64,000 bases of DNA from Moniliella sp. 'wahieum' (Eukaryota; Basidiomycota; Moniliellomycetes; Moniliellales; Moniliellaceae): contig RSEE01000016.1 of NCBI GenBank assembly GCA_003971905.1, positions 62,001-126,000 on the forward strand, in the 5' to 3' direction. A program made the position numbers and the translations under genes. Position 1 is the first letter of the stretch. Every line of letters starts with the position of its first letter. Under the pieces are notes generated by a model, which was given only the letters and a program-made list of their open reading frames with translations, was not told the origin of the DNA and did no database searches. This document shows, in pieces, positions 31,215 through 43,689 of the stretch.

Positions 31215-32105
31215 CCGCACGGGCGCAGCTGGCAATCAGGCGCCAGCAGATGGTGGTGGCTGCAGCACCTCGCCTGCGCGCAGGCGGCGCAGAAAGGGGT
31301 GGCGCACGTGATATTAGGTAAGGATGTGACAGCGGCAACCCCCATGCGTAGGCATGGGTCGAAGCACAAGGAGGGAGCAGGTGACGACGGGGGGCCGGTC
31401 GCCGCGGAGAGCACATGGAATGCGGTTGGGTGTCACCACCGCGCAGCTACGAGCGTCCAATGGACGCAAGACCTGTGCACGATAAGGGAACAGTCAGAGA
31501 CCGCTTCGTTTGTAAGGTCCTGATGTCGATGACGCCAATCCAATTTTCAGTGCAACAAGGAAATGAGGGGACGAGGAGCGGGCGGGAACGAGGGGCGACG
31601 CTAGCGGGATTGCGGGCACGCGGGTCGCAGAACGCGGCTTGCAGTTCCGCTTACCAGCGTCTTGGGCCGATAGAGCCATGCCTAGCTGGTTTCAACATAA
31701 TACCTCCAGTCTGTCCCTAGCTGATGTATCCAATCCGTCTGCTTCCTCCATCTTACACTGTTTCCCCTTCTCGATCTCTCTTGTCCAGCAACGTCTGTCT
31801 ACCGTACACCGCCCTCCTTGCCAGAGAGCTTGTATGTGCATAAGGCAGTGGAGCATCCCACCGCCAGCGTATAACCCACTCTTGCTGAGAGCCTGCGCAG
31901 GCACCGTCGGAAATGCAGTTCAATACATGCTTATAGGGAGATGGACAGAATCAAAGGACAACAACCGGTACATTACGCCGTGAGATGCAACTCAAAGCTG
32001 GAAGAAGGCAGGTACAGGCACAAAAAGAGCGGATCGATATAGGAGAAGATAGAATACAGAACCAGGCGCCAGCCCTTCGGTCAAACGTAGCTTCCAACCA
32101 CCTCC
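31215..32105. other. Intergenic: AP-2 sigma upstream and BDP1 3' flank
   Basis: About 890 bases with no supported gene. Open frames on both strands show no conserved motif. The part next to 31214 is the likely AP-2 sigma promoter. Confidence 0.45.
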
Positions 32106-34950
32106 TCATACTCTACCAGCCGCGCCAGCCTGGTTGGCCATCACGTCGGCACGATGGGCACGGTCGCGCCGCCAGGAGGCCTTGGACTTGCCCCGACGTC
32201 CAGGATGGTGTTTGGGCACTTTGCGCACATGCACGCGCCTCGTTCCATCGGGCAAGATTTCGATCTGAACAGCGAGAAGTTAGCGCCCTGACCAGTCCAG
32301 CCTCAGCAGAAATAAAGGGAAAACGTACCTTCTTCTTCGTCATACTCATCTCCGGACAGATCAGCTTGAGAACGCTTGCGGCCCGCGCTCACCCCGCCGG
32401 GTGCTTCTGTGTCGGCAACAGAGGAGGCCATATGGGTCGGGACTGTAATGACAGGCATGGGCGCGTCCAGATTGATCCGGGCCACCTCAGCCCAAGCTTC
32501 CAACGACATACGGGGGACACCATCAATCACCTCGGTGTCTGGGTCAGACGGGGCCGATTCCGAAACGTGTGTCACATCCTGTTGGACAGAAGAGAAAGAG
32601 GTGGTTGGCTGTTGGACAGAATCCATCGAGACGGTGGGTAGCGTATCCATTGGACCAGGAACACGTTCCCCATCCGAAAGGAAGGCGGGCGGATCTGAAG
32701 ATAAAGCGGGGGCAACTGAGGAGCTGCTCAATAGTTCCGACGCCTTGCCCACTTCAGTAGACGTGGGCGCTACAGATGACGGTCGAGAGGAAGAGTGGCG
32801 CTTAAGCGGAGTACGCTTGGACATGATCTTGTTCATCAGCGAAGGTTGGGAAATGTCCAGTTTACGGTATTTGGCCTTGATCTGCGCACGGGTGCGGCGA
32901 GGAAACGCGCGGGCGATCATGCCAAAGTCGCTCCCCCAAAGGCCGATCGCCGCCAAAAGCTGTTTTGTTTCTTGAGGTGTCCATGCCTTATTGCGCGGCG
33001 TAGCCGCATCACCATCACGAAGGAGCGCAAAGCGCTTGCCACGGGGTAGTGTGGACGTAGGATGCACTATTGGTAAACGTCCATTCATCCCGATCCTCCG
33101 CGTGGACCTCGTCGTTGTTGGCTTGGTCAAACGCCTCCTGGTTCCGGTCGTAAAGCAACGAATCAGGGTCCACATCGATCGTCCCATCGTCCCGCATGCG
33201 AAACTGCGCCGCGCCACCTGATTCCCGAAATTTGCGCGATCTGACTACCGGCTTGGCCTCCATGCCAGCTTCGAATGAGACCGGATCGGTGTCGTTCGCC
33301 TTGGTCTTGCCCCGCTTATTGCGCGCCGATTCCCCATCCACCGGACCGACCTCATTATCCGTGTCTGCGCCCGTCGTCTCACCTGCTGTCTCGATAGTGC
33401 CGACCAGCTCTTCGTCCGTTGGGTTACCAGGTTTGGGGGGAGAGGGGAAGCAAGGCCATTGGCCTGAGTGGTCGGCTCGGAGCCCGTGTTGTTGGGCACC
33501 GAGGCGTCCAAGCTTGCTGGATCCGGTCCCGGTCCCTCGGGTTCGGACTCGGGAATCGCCCCCAAGCCCTCGGCCTCTGAATCATCGCTCTTGATGTCGG
33601 TACGATACTCCTCCCCGTTGGCAATTCGGCGCTCAAGGTGGCGCTGGGCTTTGGCCGCCAACTCAGCGTTGGCCGTTTTCCAAGCACTGTACTTTTCAGC
33701 CAGAGCAAACGTCTTGGGTCCGGGCAATCCCCGGGTCCAGCGCATGCCCGTCAGGTCCGCCATACTTGTACTGCTCTCCGGTCCCTGCATCGAAGCCGGT
33801 AGGACCAAATCGGGCTCCGACTGGTCGGATTCGGACGTGGTATCCTCCACTTCCAACCCTTGCGCTCGGCGCTGTTGCCGCTCTTCCCTCCGTTGGCTCG
33901 TGCATGGCGGTACTCATCGACCTGAGCTGAGTGCTCAGCTTGAAGATGCTCCCATTGAAGACGTTCCTGCTCCACGCTCGGGAGATTGGAGTGAGCAAAC
34001 GGACGTCGACGGCGTTGATGTGGGGAGGGATTGTGCCCCGTGGGTTGCCGAACGAGATCCGCGTTGGCATTGGTGCGCAAGCTAGAAGCGCGATGTTTGC
34101 GCCGGCGGCTCAGAATTGGGTTGCCAGGTGATCCCAACGAGTCGTCGGACGAAACACCCGCTTCCTCACCCATATTCACGTGCGTAGTAGTCTTCTTAGA
34201 AGCTCGAATAGCGGGTTGAGGACATGGACTGGCAGAACCCGGGGGAGGCGGTAGCAGCCCCACACCCGAACTAGGGGTAGAGCTTGGCGGCGGTACTATT
34301 CCAAAGTGTGGGTGGGAGCGGGCCATCGAAGATAATCCCACATGGAAAGCAACTGGTTCGGAAGCGAGCGAGGTCAGAGCTTGGGGCTGTGCCAACGAAA
34401 GACGCGACGAGGGCGTACGCCCACGACTAGGCCCAGGGGAAGGACCCGGAGTAGACCCCATCCGGTTCCAAGGCACAGACGATGATGTGCCCTGAGAAGA
34501 GAGCCCGGGTTTCCCCAAAGCTTCGGACGGTACGGTTGGAGAAGAAGGCTGAACAGGAATCGGGGTCGCCTGCTGCGTCAGGTCAGGCTGAGAGCTAGAC
34601 GCGAGTGTTGGCACCATGATGTTAACCTCAGGACGGCGCGTCTCGACGGGATCCTTCGACTGTGGTTGAGAGGATCCACCATCTTGCACGTGAGAAGAGC
34701 TAGCCGCTGCTGATACGGTGTGCGGGGTGACATCGGGCTCAGGGAGTGAAGCGAGGGCTGGGGCTGGGCCCGGCTGAGACGAAGGATGCGGCGGTTGCGG
34801 ACTTGGCCGTCGCGTGCTTCGGCGGGTTGTGCGCTGGGCAGGGGAAGTGGTGGTCTTGGATTCGGTGGATGTGTCGGCGGCAGGTGCGGTGCGGCGGCGC
34901 GATAGCGATGGCCTGAACTTGGAGCCAGCCTTCTCGACACGCGACGACAT
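32106..34950 (-). CDS. BDP1: TFIIIB subunit Bdp1 (B'')
   Basis: Component of the RNA polymerase III initiation factor TFIIIB. The start at 34950-34948 gives MSSRVEKAGSKFRPSLSRRR, typical for Bdp1, followed by a long Ser/Pro-rich region. Before the Myb domain is RMRDDGTIDVDPDSLLYDRN. The extended SANT/Myb domain reads NKAWTPQETKQLLAAIGLWG, then DFGMIARAFPRRTRAQIKAK, the Bdp1-specific form. A Ser/Thr-rich tail with EVARINLDAPMPVITVPTHM follows, then an intron of about 74 nt near 32263-32331 (GTACGT donor, GTTCAG acceptor), and a basic end (IEILPDGTRRVHVRKVPKHH) to TGA at 32106-32108. Frame changes occur near 33860, 33440 and 33050. The gene is head-to-head with the hexosaminidase, 307 bp apart. 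Confidence 0.88.
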
Positions 34951-35257
34951 GTTGATGGGGGCGACGTAAAAAAAGATTTGACATGACCTGGGTTCGTTCT
35001 GGCGAGAGGGCGGCTGTTTGGTTACGTAACACGTGCTGGCATTTCCAACTGGCCTATTCTCTCTCCGTGCAGGGGAGGGCACTGGAGCGATACGCTCCAA
35101 CAAAGAACGCAATTGCTGATTGACTGACATGCTGACACCTGACCCGCCTGGCGCGTGACCCATGATCAGAACTGACCCTTTTGGGTTGGCCTGCCCACCC
35201 TCCCTATTTGGAGCATCCCTTGCCCCGCACTGCACTTCCTGCGGCCCACCCTCCATC
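34951..35257. promoter_or_regulatory. Divergent promoter of BDP1 and hexosaminidase
   Basis: 307 bases between two divergent ATGs. Contains GTTACGTAAC near 35020-35029 (a perfect palindrome) and paired TGACTGACATGCTGACACCTGA-like short repeats near 35118; no proven element. Confidence 0.45.
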
Positions 35258-37071
35258 ATGTCGTTTACAGCGGCACTGGTGCTGGCCGCGTGTCTATCGG
35301 CGCTCCCGGCCAGTCAGGCCTTGTGGCCCCAGCCCAAACACCTCCAGTCGGGCGCCCAGCCCATCCAGATCGACAGCGCGTCGTTGCGGATCACCTGGCC
35401 ACCTGATGCGCCCCAGGATCTGCGCATGGCCGCCACCAGGATTTGGAGCGAGATTGACGCCAGCCAGGTCGCAGCGCTGATTCCAGATCGTGGGGCAGGC
35501 GGTGGAGTGAAGTACACGCTGCTCCCACTTTGGACACTCTCGATATTCATCTCCCCCCCAATGTGTCAAGCTTGCAAGCCTCCGTTGCAGCCCCATTGGA
35601 CCAGTACGATGAGAGGTACAACCTTACTGTACCTGTTGATGGACGTCCCGCCGTAATCGAAGCGTACACCGCTTTGGGCGCATTGCGTGGCCTTACCACA
35701 TTTCAGCACCTGGTTTTCTCTCTTCCTCAAGATGGGTCGCAGTACATTTGGGACGGACCCTACCGCATCCGAGATGAGCCAGCCTACCCCTACCGTGGTT
35801 TCCTCTTGGATACTGCCCGCAATTTTTACTCGGTAAAGGATCTAGAGCGAACGCTCGATACCATGTCGTTCGTCAAGATGAACCAGGTATGTTCTGCACC
35901 TCTTTTGTAAACACTCGCTGACCTGGACTTGACACACATTATGGGATCAGTTCCACTGGCATATTGTCGATTCGCAAAACTTTCCCTTGCAGTTGGACGG
36001 TGCCTACGCTGTTCTCGCTCAAAAAGGATCTCCGGTTGGGATGCGCTACACCAAAGACGATGTGGCGCACGTGGTCCAGTACGCGGCTCGGCGTGGCATC
36101 AATGTGATTGTGGAGATTGACATGCCTGGACACCAGTATGAAGGGCCAGCTTCGTTCCCTGGGCCCAATTTGATGCAATGCGGTGGCGAGGCTGACTGGT
36201 GGGACATTGCCAACGAACCCCCTCCAGGATCTCTCAAACTGAACGACCCAGCAGTCAATGCGTACATTTCCGGACTGATCGAGGAAGTGGCACCATTGTT
36301 TCCCAGTACCTACTTTGGTACTGGTGGGGACGAAGTGGACCTGAACTGCTATGGTGCCACCAACGCTTCGGACATTGATGCCGATGGCATCCTTCCCTTT
36401 GTCAGCCATGCCCATGCAACGCTCGCCCGCCAAGGTAAAACACCCCTCGTATGGGAGGAGATGGTCCTCGACTTCCCCGAGACGGGCAAATCATTACGAA
36501 ATGGTACTGTGGTCGAGGCTTGGACCACCTCAACGAATGTGGCTAGGATCCTTTCGTCCAATCCGGGTGTCTTTCTCATTCACGCTCCGAGTAATTACTT
36601 TTACCTCGATTGTGGGACTGCGGGCGACTGGTTACGAGGTGCCTCAGGGAATGCAAGTTACTGGTGCCCTTACGTTTCGTGGAGCAAAACGTACGAGTTT
36701 AATCCGTGGCAGGAATTGAGGAAGGACACATCCAAGGTGGTGCATCCCGTGTCCTCGGCGGAGAGGCGACCCTCTGGTCAGAGACTGTCGATGGCGGGGT
36801 TCTCGATGCAACTATTTGGCCTAGAGCGGCTGCGGCCGCGGAGGTGTTTTGGACAGGTGCTTCGTTTTCCCTTAGTAACGGCACAAATCATCTTCCAACG
36901 ATTGTCAAGCGCAACGTGACCGAGGCCTTACCCCGACTACACGATGTCCGCTACCGGATAGTGGACCGCGGGGTGGCCGCACGTCCGTTGCAGCCGTTGT
37001 ACTGCACCCTACGGCCGGATGTGTTTGTCTCCGCCCGCCAAGCGGGTGTAGACACTCGTGAATCGTCCTGA
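35258..37071 (+). CDS. Beta-N-acetylhexosaminidase (GH20)
   Basis: Secreted or vacuolar enzyme removing terminal GlcNAc/GalNAc, in fungi mainly chitobiose. The ATG at 35258 begins a signal peptide (MSFTAALVLAACLSALPASQ) and LWPQPKHLQSG, the usual GH20 start. Visible motifs are YPYRGFLLDTARNFYSV, FHWHIVDSQNFPLQ (after a 64-nt intron at 35887-35950), VIVEIDMPGH, and the catalytic pair in TYFGTGGDEVDLNCY. Later come VWEEMVLDF, VVEAWTTST, NYFYLDCG, LGGEATLWSE and IWPRAAAAAEVFWT, all family hallmarks. The stop TGA is at 37069-37071. Two frame changes: about 35520, between GGVKYTLLP and DTLDIHLPP, and about 36715 after FNPWQEL. Confidence 0.95.
35887..35950 (+). other. Intron of hexosaminidase gene
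   Basis: 64 nt, donor GTATGT, acceptor GGATCAG; joins FVKMNQ to FHWHIVDSQ. Confidence 0.92.
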
Positions 37072-37919
37072 TCCAGTGTACTTTTTTTCCCTTTTTAGAG
37101 AGCTTGGGGTTGGCTCTGAAGGTTACGCGTTCTCAATGAGGAACCAGATCAGAGCGTGCCAGCCTCAAGACGTAATCCCTGTCTGATCTGCCATAACTTT
37201 CTTTCGCTTTGTTGTACATTTTCTGCCCTGCCCACGATCTTCATTGACCATTCATTCTTCTCGCAGGAGTCTAAGCTCACAGTGCCATAGTTTGGCCGTC
37301 TCGCTTCTTCCCTGTTCTTCCGCTTCCCCCCATGTCCTCTGTCTTCCTTCTTCCCCACGAACGATTGATATATCCCTTGGTCTAGTCCCGACTCTGGTCT
37401 CTCTCGCCCTTAGCCCCGACTTAGACATCATCGGTCCCATCCGTCATTTATCAGCATCATCCGTCCACTTGTCACATCTCCGCTTTCCCCATGGGGGAGC
37501 GCACTATGCCTGCTGTTACAGGTTATCGACAGCTCGGACGCGATGGGGTCTCCCCCCTCTCGGGCAATCCATGCTTCGTCCAGAACGTTGCTCCCAAGCA
37601 CATGCATCCGCGTCGATCTATACAAGCCGGACTCGGGTCTGGTCAAACTCAATTCGCTCGTGCATCTCTCCGAGCTGAATCCAGTGAGGCATGTGCCCAG
37701 ATTCGCTGTGACTTCCTGCTAGCTCACCTTTCCACACGCTTGAGGCGTGGGAACAAGAGCTGGCTACGTGGTAACGAAAGTAGGTTAAAATGCTGGATGT
37801 GATGGACGTTATTGGACGTGAACAACCTACTGTGACCACGTTGGAGACGGAAAGGCCAGATAATCAAAAGGGGCGGTTGCGGCATAGGTAAACAAAGGAG
37901 GGGATTGCAGTATAAGTAG
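37072..37919. other. Convergent intergenic region, CT-rich
   Basis: Pyrimidine-rich stretch at 37190-37480, otherwise featureless. A 144-codon open frame from 37244 lacks conserved sequence and is not called. Confidence 0.5.
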
Positions 37920-39240
37920 TTAGTTACAGCCGACCCACATGGCTATTGTGTTGCTGAGCAACCATCTCCTGCTCTTCTTTCTTTTCCCGCGCCAATGCCA
38001 ACCAACGGCGACAGCTAAGCCCGACGCTTGCCCGCGGCCATGTCCACACTTCCAGCCAGCCCACCTCGACAAAGTGCGGCTGGCGCGTCGGGCGCAGACC
38101 CAGCCACGTCCTGTGCATCCACAGAGACCATGTGGGACAATCGGGCCACGCCATGTGCACCTCGGCCGCTCGCGGAGTGTGCCTGCCCATCTCGAGAGTC
38201 CAGACGAGTCCGATGGTTGAGGTGGGGTATGAGCTTGCGCTTGGGCCATCGCTTCGAACGTAGCCGGGTACCAAGTCCCGTCCGGATTGGGTTTCCATCC
38301 CATAGCGTGAAACTGAGCCGCTTGAGCGGCCTCCTCGTCCGCCTCTGCCTGCGCCTCGAGCACTTCCGGCGATTCATCCACCCCCTCAGACGCCGGGGCA
38401 GAGGAAAGTGTGCTCCGGGAAAATGGATGGAGGGAAGCTACAAGCGAGGGGGATGGGGAAGGGGCCGCGGAACGGAGCCGTGAGGCGTACGGGGCCCGTG
38501 TGGGGCTGGGCGCGTCGGACGAAACGGAGCGGGAGAAGGGGAGGTGGAGGCGGTGGAGCGAGCGGGGTGGAATAGGATTGGGATGATTGGTGCGAGATCG
38601 AGGGCGTGTGTACGCTTTCAGAGGGGGCAGACTGATCCCGTTGCTTGTTCGGGGTGTGTTGGTGGCGAGGCGGAGGAGGACACTTTTTCAGCCCTCCGAA
38701 CACCGCACGGAACGCCGCATTTCTTTTCCGCTGGGCTAAGTAGCGAGAAGCATTCAGGCCCACCCAGGCGCTTGGCACCTTATCTCCCCCCTCACCTCCT
38801 CTTCCTCCTCTTCTTCCTCTTCCTCTTCCTCCTCTCTTCTTCCTCTTCCTCTTCCTCCCTCCATTCCTCCTCTTCGTTGCTCTATGCCTTATTCTCGGAA
38901 GAACGGTCCAAGGGGTCAATGGATGGCGGACTTTGGGATGAGGGCTCTTTGGCGGTGGGAGCGAAAATAGGAGCGAGTGGTTGGGAAGTGTGCGAGATCC
39001 AGAACCGACCTGGAGGCGGGGGCGTTTGCGTTCTTTCTCCTCAGCCGACGCAGGCGGAGCCGACTTGCGAGATTCGGGACTAGGTTGGTCCACTTGGGGC
39101 TGTGTGTGGAGACACGTTCGGTGGCACAGGCATACATCGGGCACAGAGCTGGGCGGTGGAAGGGTGAGGCCGATGGATGGACTGGGCTCGTAACGACTCG
39201 AGTCGGCGTCAGAGTCCGAGGGATAGGACACAAGCGCCAT
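37920..39240 (-). CDS. Hypothetical nuclear-type protein, acidic N-terminus
   Basis: I do not recognise this protein firmly. The start at 39240-39238 gives MALVSYPSDSDADSSRYEPS, a short acidic opening seen in several nuclear proteins including PRCC-type ones, and LLFSLPPPKS further on is also PRCC-like; the PRCC C-terminal block is not visible. A purine-only run (about 38770-38870) would code either a Lys/Arg-rich or a Glu-rich tract depending on frame. Then ASRYLAQRKRNAAFRAVFGG, a Pro/Ser stretch, EAQAEADEEAAQAAQFHAMG and WKPNPDGTWYPATFEAMAQA. The C-terminus is uncertain: LALAREKKEEQEMVAQQHNS near 37960 reads well in one frame. Frame changes near 38900, 38400 and 38270. The stop given (37920) is provisional. 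Confidence 0.5.
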
Positions 39241-41089
39241 GATGGTGGTGGTGGTGGATGAGTACGATCGATGAGTATTGGATGATCAATTAGAGTGGTG
39301 CGGGGGATCGATAATCGATGAGCGCTTTTTAGCCATCTTTGGACAACTGCTGCTGTGCCCCGCTCCTGTTTGAAAGTTTGACCTGGTCTGTGCGCATAAG
39401 CGGGTGTCTGTACTGCGTGGAGTGCTGCCCGCTTGTTTCGATCCGATCAATCAACATCAATCGTCTCGAAATTGAAACCATTGAACATGAAACTTTTGAC
39501 TGCCTTGCTCTACAAATGACACGAATCCAAAGAAAATGATTGATGCTGCAATGGCATGCACGTGCCCTATGGACTTCCCACAGCAGCGGAGCTAGGCGCT
39601 AGCGACATGTGCTAAGTACGAAGTACTCACTTTACGTACTCGTGCACTTCTCGCCTCTAGCTTGTTTCAAGCTTCAAGCTTCACGTTCTGCAAGCCTCAA
39701 TGAGGCCTCAGGTCAACGGTCACCGGTCAGGCCCTGAGGCTCAGGCCTGAGGCTCAGGGCTTTACATTCACATGGATCCTGAGCTTAAGCCTCAAGCGCT
39801 TCTCAACCCTGTGATGCATGTGAGGCCGAACGAATTAGAAGAGCAGGATATTGGAAACTGCTGCGCCATGTGGTTGGGGAGGCACACATAGTAGGTGGCA
39901 TACATAGGGACCGCAGGTCAACGAGGTCCTCACTATGTATTGGCGCGTACATCAGGGACTATTCTTTGATGTTGATAGCATGCACTGATTAACTGATTGT
40001 GCTCTTGGAGAGGCGGACGGACAATGGATGATGTCGCGGATGCATAGGTGAGAGCAATGATTAATGATCGATGACTTGATGACCCCATTTATTGAATCTC
40101 AGATCGATTCAGATCACGGTTTGGGCACTTGGGCACTGGGGCGTTTGAGTGGCGTTTGACGCGTAACGTGCGACACTTTGGAAGCTTGAGAGCTCGAAAC
40201 AGGGCGGTTGAGGCCTCCAGCGCGCGGAAGATTGGGTGGGGCAGCACTGCTGCACAACGCCCTGACGTGTGACAGGCATCAGCAACCTGCACCGACCCGC
40301 CCAATTCGGTGCTGATCATGCCCCTGACGTAAATAGACACTGGCGCCGTGCGCTCCCGAGTGGGGTGCACTGGCCACCAAGACAGCCCTGGCAGCTGGAG
40401 GAACGTACGAGCTGGGGGCGCCGCAGCGCAGCTTGGAGCTCGGAATTCAAGTCTGAGAGATCTGAGATCCTGAGATATGAGAACTGAGATATACTGCGGG
40501 CTGAAGCGCCGAAGCGCTGAGCGGCCGAGCGCCGAAAAAAAAAGCTGAGCTTCTGAAGCTTCAATTGAACGTCGGGACGCGTGATAATCACACGAGGCTT
40601 GAGCTTTAGCGCTTGCGCTTCGCTTAGCGCTGGGCCTGCTGGGCCTCAGCACGGGCAGTACTTGCCCTTAACTGCGAAAGCAGCACTGCTGCGGGCAGCG
40701 GCTTGGGCTGGCGGCCATGGCTAGTGGCTAGTGGGATGTGGAAGCGTCCCTGGGCATACATAGCGACCCGAGGAGCTGCCTCAGGCCCCAGTGCTCGGCG
40801 CTGGCACTGGGCCAGTGCCTAGTGACTAATGCATGACGTGGGACAAGTGCGTATGACAGACAGCCACCGCAGGCCACTGCGCCAGCCAAGCCACCTGCCT
40901 CTTTGGGGCAGCCAGCCCGCATGCAGCAGCACCCCCGCCTCCTGCACCACCCCAGGGCCACGCCAGGCCACTCCACCCCCCCCCCTCGCCCCATCCCACC
41001 ATCCACCGCCATCCCCATCCCCACCGCCATCCCCACCTCCCCCCCTGCCTTCCTCCCTCCAAGTTGGGCAATGACGGACCCTTCCTCCC
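39241..41089. other. Gene-poor island built of short palindromes
   Basis: No gene. The part near 39265-39320 (CGATCGATGA, GATCGATAATCGATG) adjoins the start of the gene at 39240. Beyond it are AAGCTTCAAGCTTCAAGCTT-like runs (about 39660-39680), a CCTGAGGCTCAGG pair (39734-39759), CTAGTGGCTAGTGGG (about 40723), a run of nine A within 40535-40545, and a pyrimidine-rich block (40975-41060). The same small vocabulary recurs at 58.5-63 kb. Confidence 0.6.
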
Positions 41090-43689
41090 ATGCCTGCTGG
41101 TGACGCCAATCCGCACCCGCATCCTGTCCTCATGCTCTCTTCTCCCCGCCCCCCGCCTGCCCAGCGCGCAGACTTTGACCCCAACTCTGTGCCCGACACC
41201 GACACCAATCCCAACTATGCTCCCAACGGTTCCGGCAGCTTCGCCGACTCCGACTCAGGCTCCGACCCATCCGGCTCCTCATCCTCCCCTGGCTCCAACT
41301 CCGGCTCGGACGACTGCGACACGCACCCCTCCTTCCCCGCCCACCTCCATTTCAATGTCCGGCCAACCTGCTGCGATCCATTTTTCTCTCGACGTGACTC
41401 CGCCCACTGCCTGTAGCCCAATGAACATTACCTTCGCCCCATTTGGTGTTCCGCCCTATCACGTCACGGTTGCCATCACCAATCAGTACTACTACGCGTT
41501 TGAAATCCCGCAAGACTATGCCCGCTTGACCGGGGTTGTGGACGTACGAGTGGACTGTACCGTTGATCTCTGACAACCAATCGTCTCTCGTCGTGGCCCT
41601 GACCGATACCAGTGGCGCGATGGCCAACACGTCCCTGATCCAAAGTATCGTATCACCCTCCACTCTACCTCAACAATGCCCTTCTCCCTTGCGTCCGGCC
41701 GATTTCGTGTTCTACAGTTCTGGCGCTCCACTTCAATGCGAGCGCTGGAATATCATATTTTATTCAACAATGGCAACTACCACCGCCCTCAGCTCCGACT
41801 TGACTAACAGTCATGCCATCCCTCCTTTTACCATGCAATACTATCCCGAGCAACAACCGCCCATCTCGGTTAACATCCCCATCGGCTCCTGGGACTCCAC
41901 CAATCTTAATGGATCCGCTCGGTCTTGTTGCCCATGCGCGCCGGCACTGCCTTTATGTACACCATGGCCGACTCGGGGGCCTACCCACAGGGGGGAGTGT
42001 CCTTCCGCAACGTGATGGGCTTAGACGAGAATTTTCTCAACGACTCGTGTCTCAACGCGCAGATTCCGGGCTACGGCGCACAACTTCCAAGGCCTAGTGA
42101 GACTGTGGCACCCATGTCGCTGCAGGGGCTACCAGACGATATGTGACCACAACCTTCTCATACACACCGGTTCGCACGTCCACTTCCTCTCCCATTGCTG
42201 CAATCCAAACCGTTGTGAAAGGAAACCCCCTACCTGGTTACCGTTGGAGATCCCAAGTCGCCTCTCTGCCGGCAGTGCAAGTCAACGTTCAGGTCTGACC
42301 CACGGACAGATTGCGGGTGTGGTGGTGGCAGTAGTAGGATGCGCAGTGTTAATGGTGTTTGCCCTGATTTTCGCCCGCTGTCTCGCACGCAAACGTCGAC
42401 GGGATGGTGGTGTGACGGCTTGGGACTTACCTTCTTCTGACGCTGACAAGCGTCCGACGCTGTTCAATGCACAGGCCCCTATTACCGAAGGCATCTTTAC
42501 TGGGCGGACTGCGTATTTCCCGTCCGCAAGCCAGTCGTCAACCGATGCGTTGGCACCTATGCGCGCCTCGGACGTGGCCCAGATGAAGCAGACGCTGCCG
42601 TCGGGAACGGAACTGGCCATATGTCCTGACCAGCAGCGCCGGCGACACCCCATACCCTCTTCTTCCAGCCACTCCGATACCACAATGCGCATCTCTGGTT
42701 TCGACCCCGTCAATGCCTCCCTTCATGGTTGACGCCACAGACTCTAACGCGCTCCTGCGTCCTCCCGCACGCGACGTGCCTTTGATCGTGGTCCCTCTAG
42801 CATAGAGGAAGCACGTTCAGCCTATGTTGGTTCCAGTCTGCGTGGAGCCGGCATGAGCGTGACGAGTCTGAGTCGCCCTCAGAGTTTAGTGCCTCTTCCG
42901 TCAACCCATTCCGTAATGGGGCGAGAGACGAGCACCTTGTCGTCGGATCACAATACGGTTCATATTCGTCAGCACCTTGATGCCGGGGTCATCTTGATGG
43001 ACGACAATGAAGCGGGGGAGGTGGTCGATTTGCCCCCCAGTACGAGTCGCTATCGAGGCCGTATGTGCCCACTCCGTACGGAGGCACAGCCGCGCCTGAG
43101 CCGTACCCGACCTATGCACCCTTGTACCCCACTCCTCGTCCTTACACAACCTATTCGTATTATGTCGGCGACAATGGGTCGCACCTGATCGCCCCCGAGA
43201 TCGAGTCGTACCCGGCTTCCCCGTCCTACTTGGGCCAACCTTCTCAGTTTTCGGATCAATCTCCCGCCATTTTGCCAGCTCATCCCATTACCTTTCCCCG
43301 GTGCCAGCTCTTCCCATCCGATTGGCTCCTCTGCCTCGCGTCCCCTCATCTCCTACTGCCCCCTCTCCGTCTCGGACGATGGTATCGCATCCGTCCGTCC
43401 CCTCAATCCACCCGAACCCACTACGCCTGCCAGGCCTGGTTCAGAGCTCCCCGGCGCCTCGGGTGTTCCTCCAGGTACTTCCTCCCCTGCTGGGAATAGG
43501 GAAGAGGAAAGGGTCGAGGTGGTGGGATGGGATGGGGAGGGACAGGCAGGTTCTGGCTCGATCGCATTCCTACGCCGCCACCTGCCCCACCACGAAGACG
43601 ATAGTATGCGTTCATCGGGGAAGGCCAACAGCTTGGCCCCAACGACACGCTGGCCTGCGCATCGCCGAGACCGCCGAGAAGGCCGGTAG
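41090..43689 (+). CDS. Single-pass membrane glycoprotein with long tail
   Basis: Not a named gene; looks like a basidiomycete type I surface glycoprotein. The Ser/Pro/Thr/Asp-rich N-terminus (about 41150-41340) leads to two beta-rich extracellular units: CSPMNITFAPFGVPPYHVTV with DYEWTVPLISDNQSSLVVAL, and CERWNIIFY with FTMQYYPEQQPPISVNIPIG, then VLLPMRAGTAFMYTMADSGA. One membrane span, AGVVVAVVGCAVLMVFALIF (about 42313-42372), is followed by basic ARKRRR, fixing the tail in the cytosol. The tail has the HLDAG and VVDLPPQYESL elements common in such proteins, a Pro/Tyr-rich stretch, and ends GREGR-like at TAG 43687-43689. Start provisional (ATG 41090; no clean signal peptide seen). Many frame changes (near 41400, 41545, 41750, 41920, 42080, 42740, 43050, 43260). 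Confidence 0.6.

Noticed and set aside
37244-37678. Open frame in CT-rich DNA after the hexosaminidase
   Set aside because: Arises from pyrimidine-rich composition; no homologous feature recognised.
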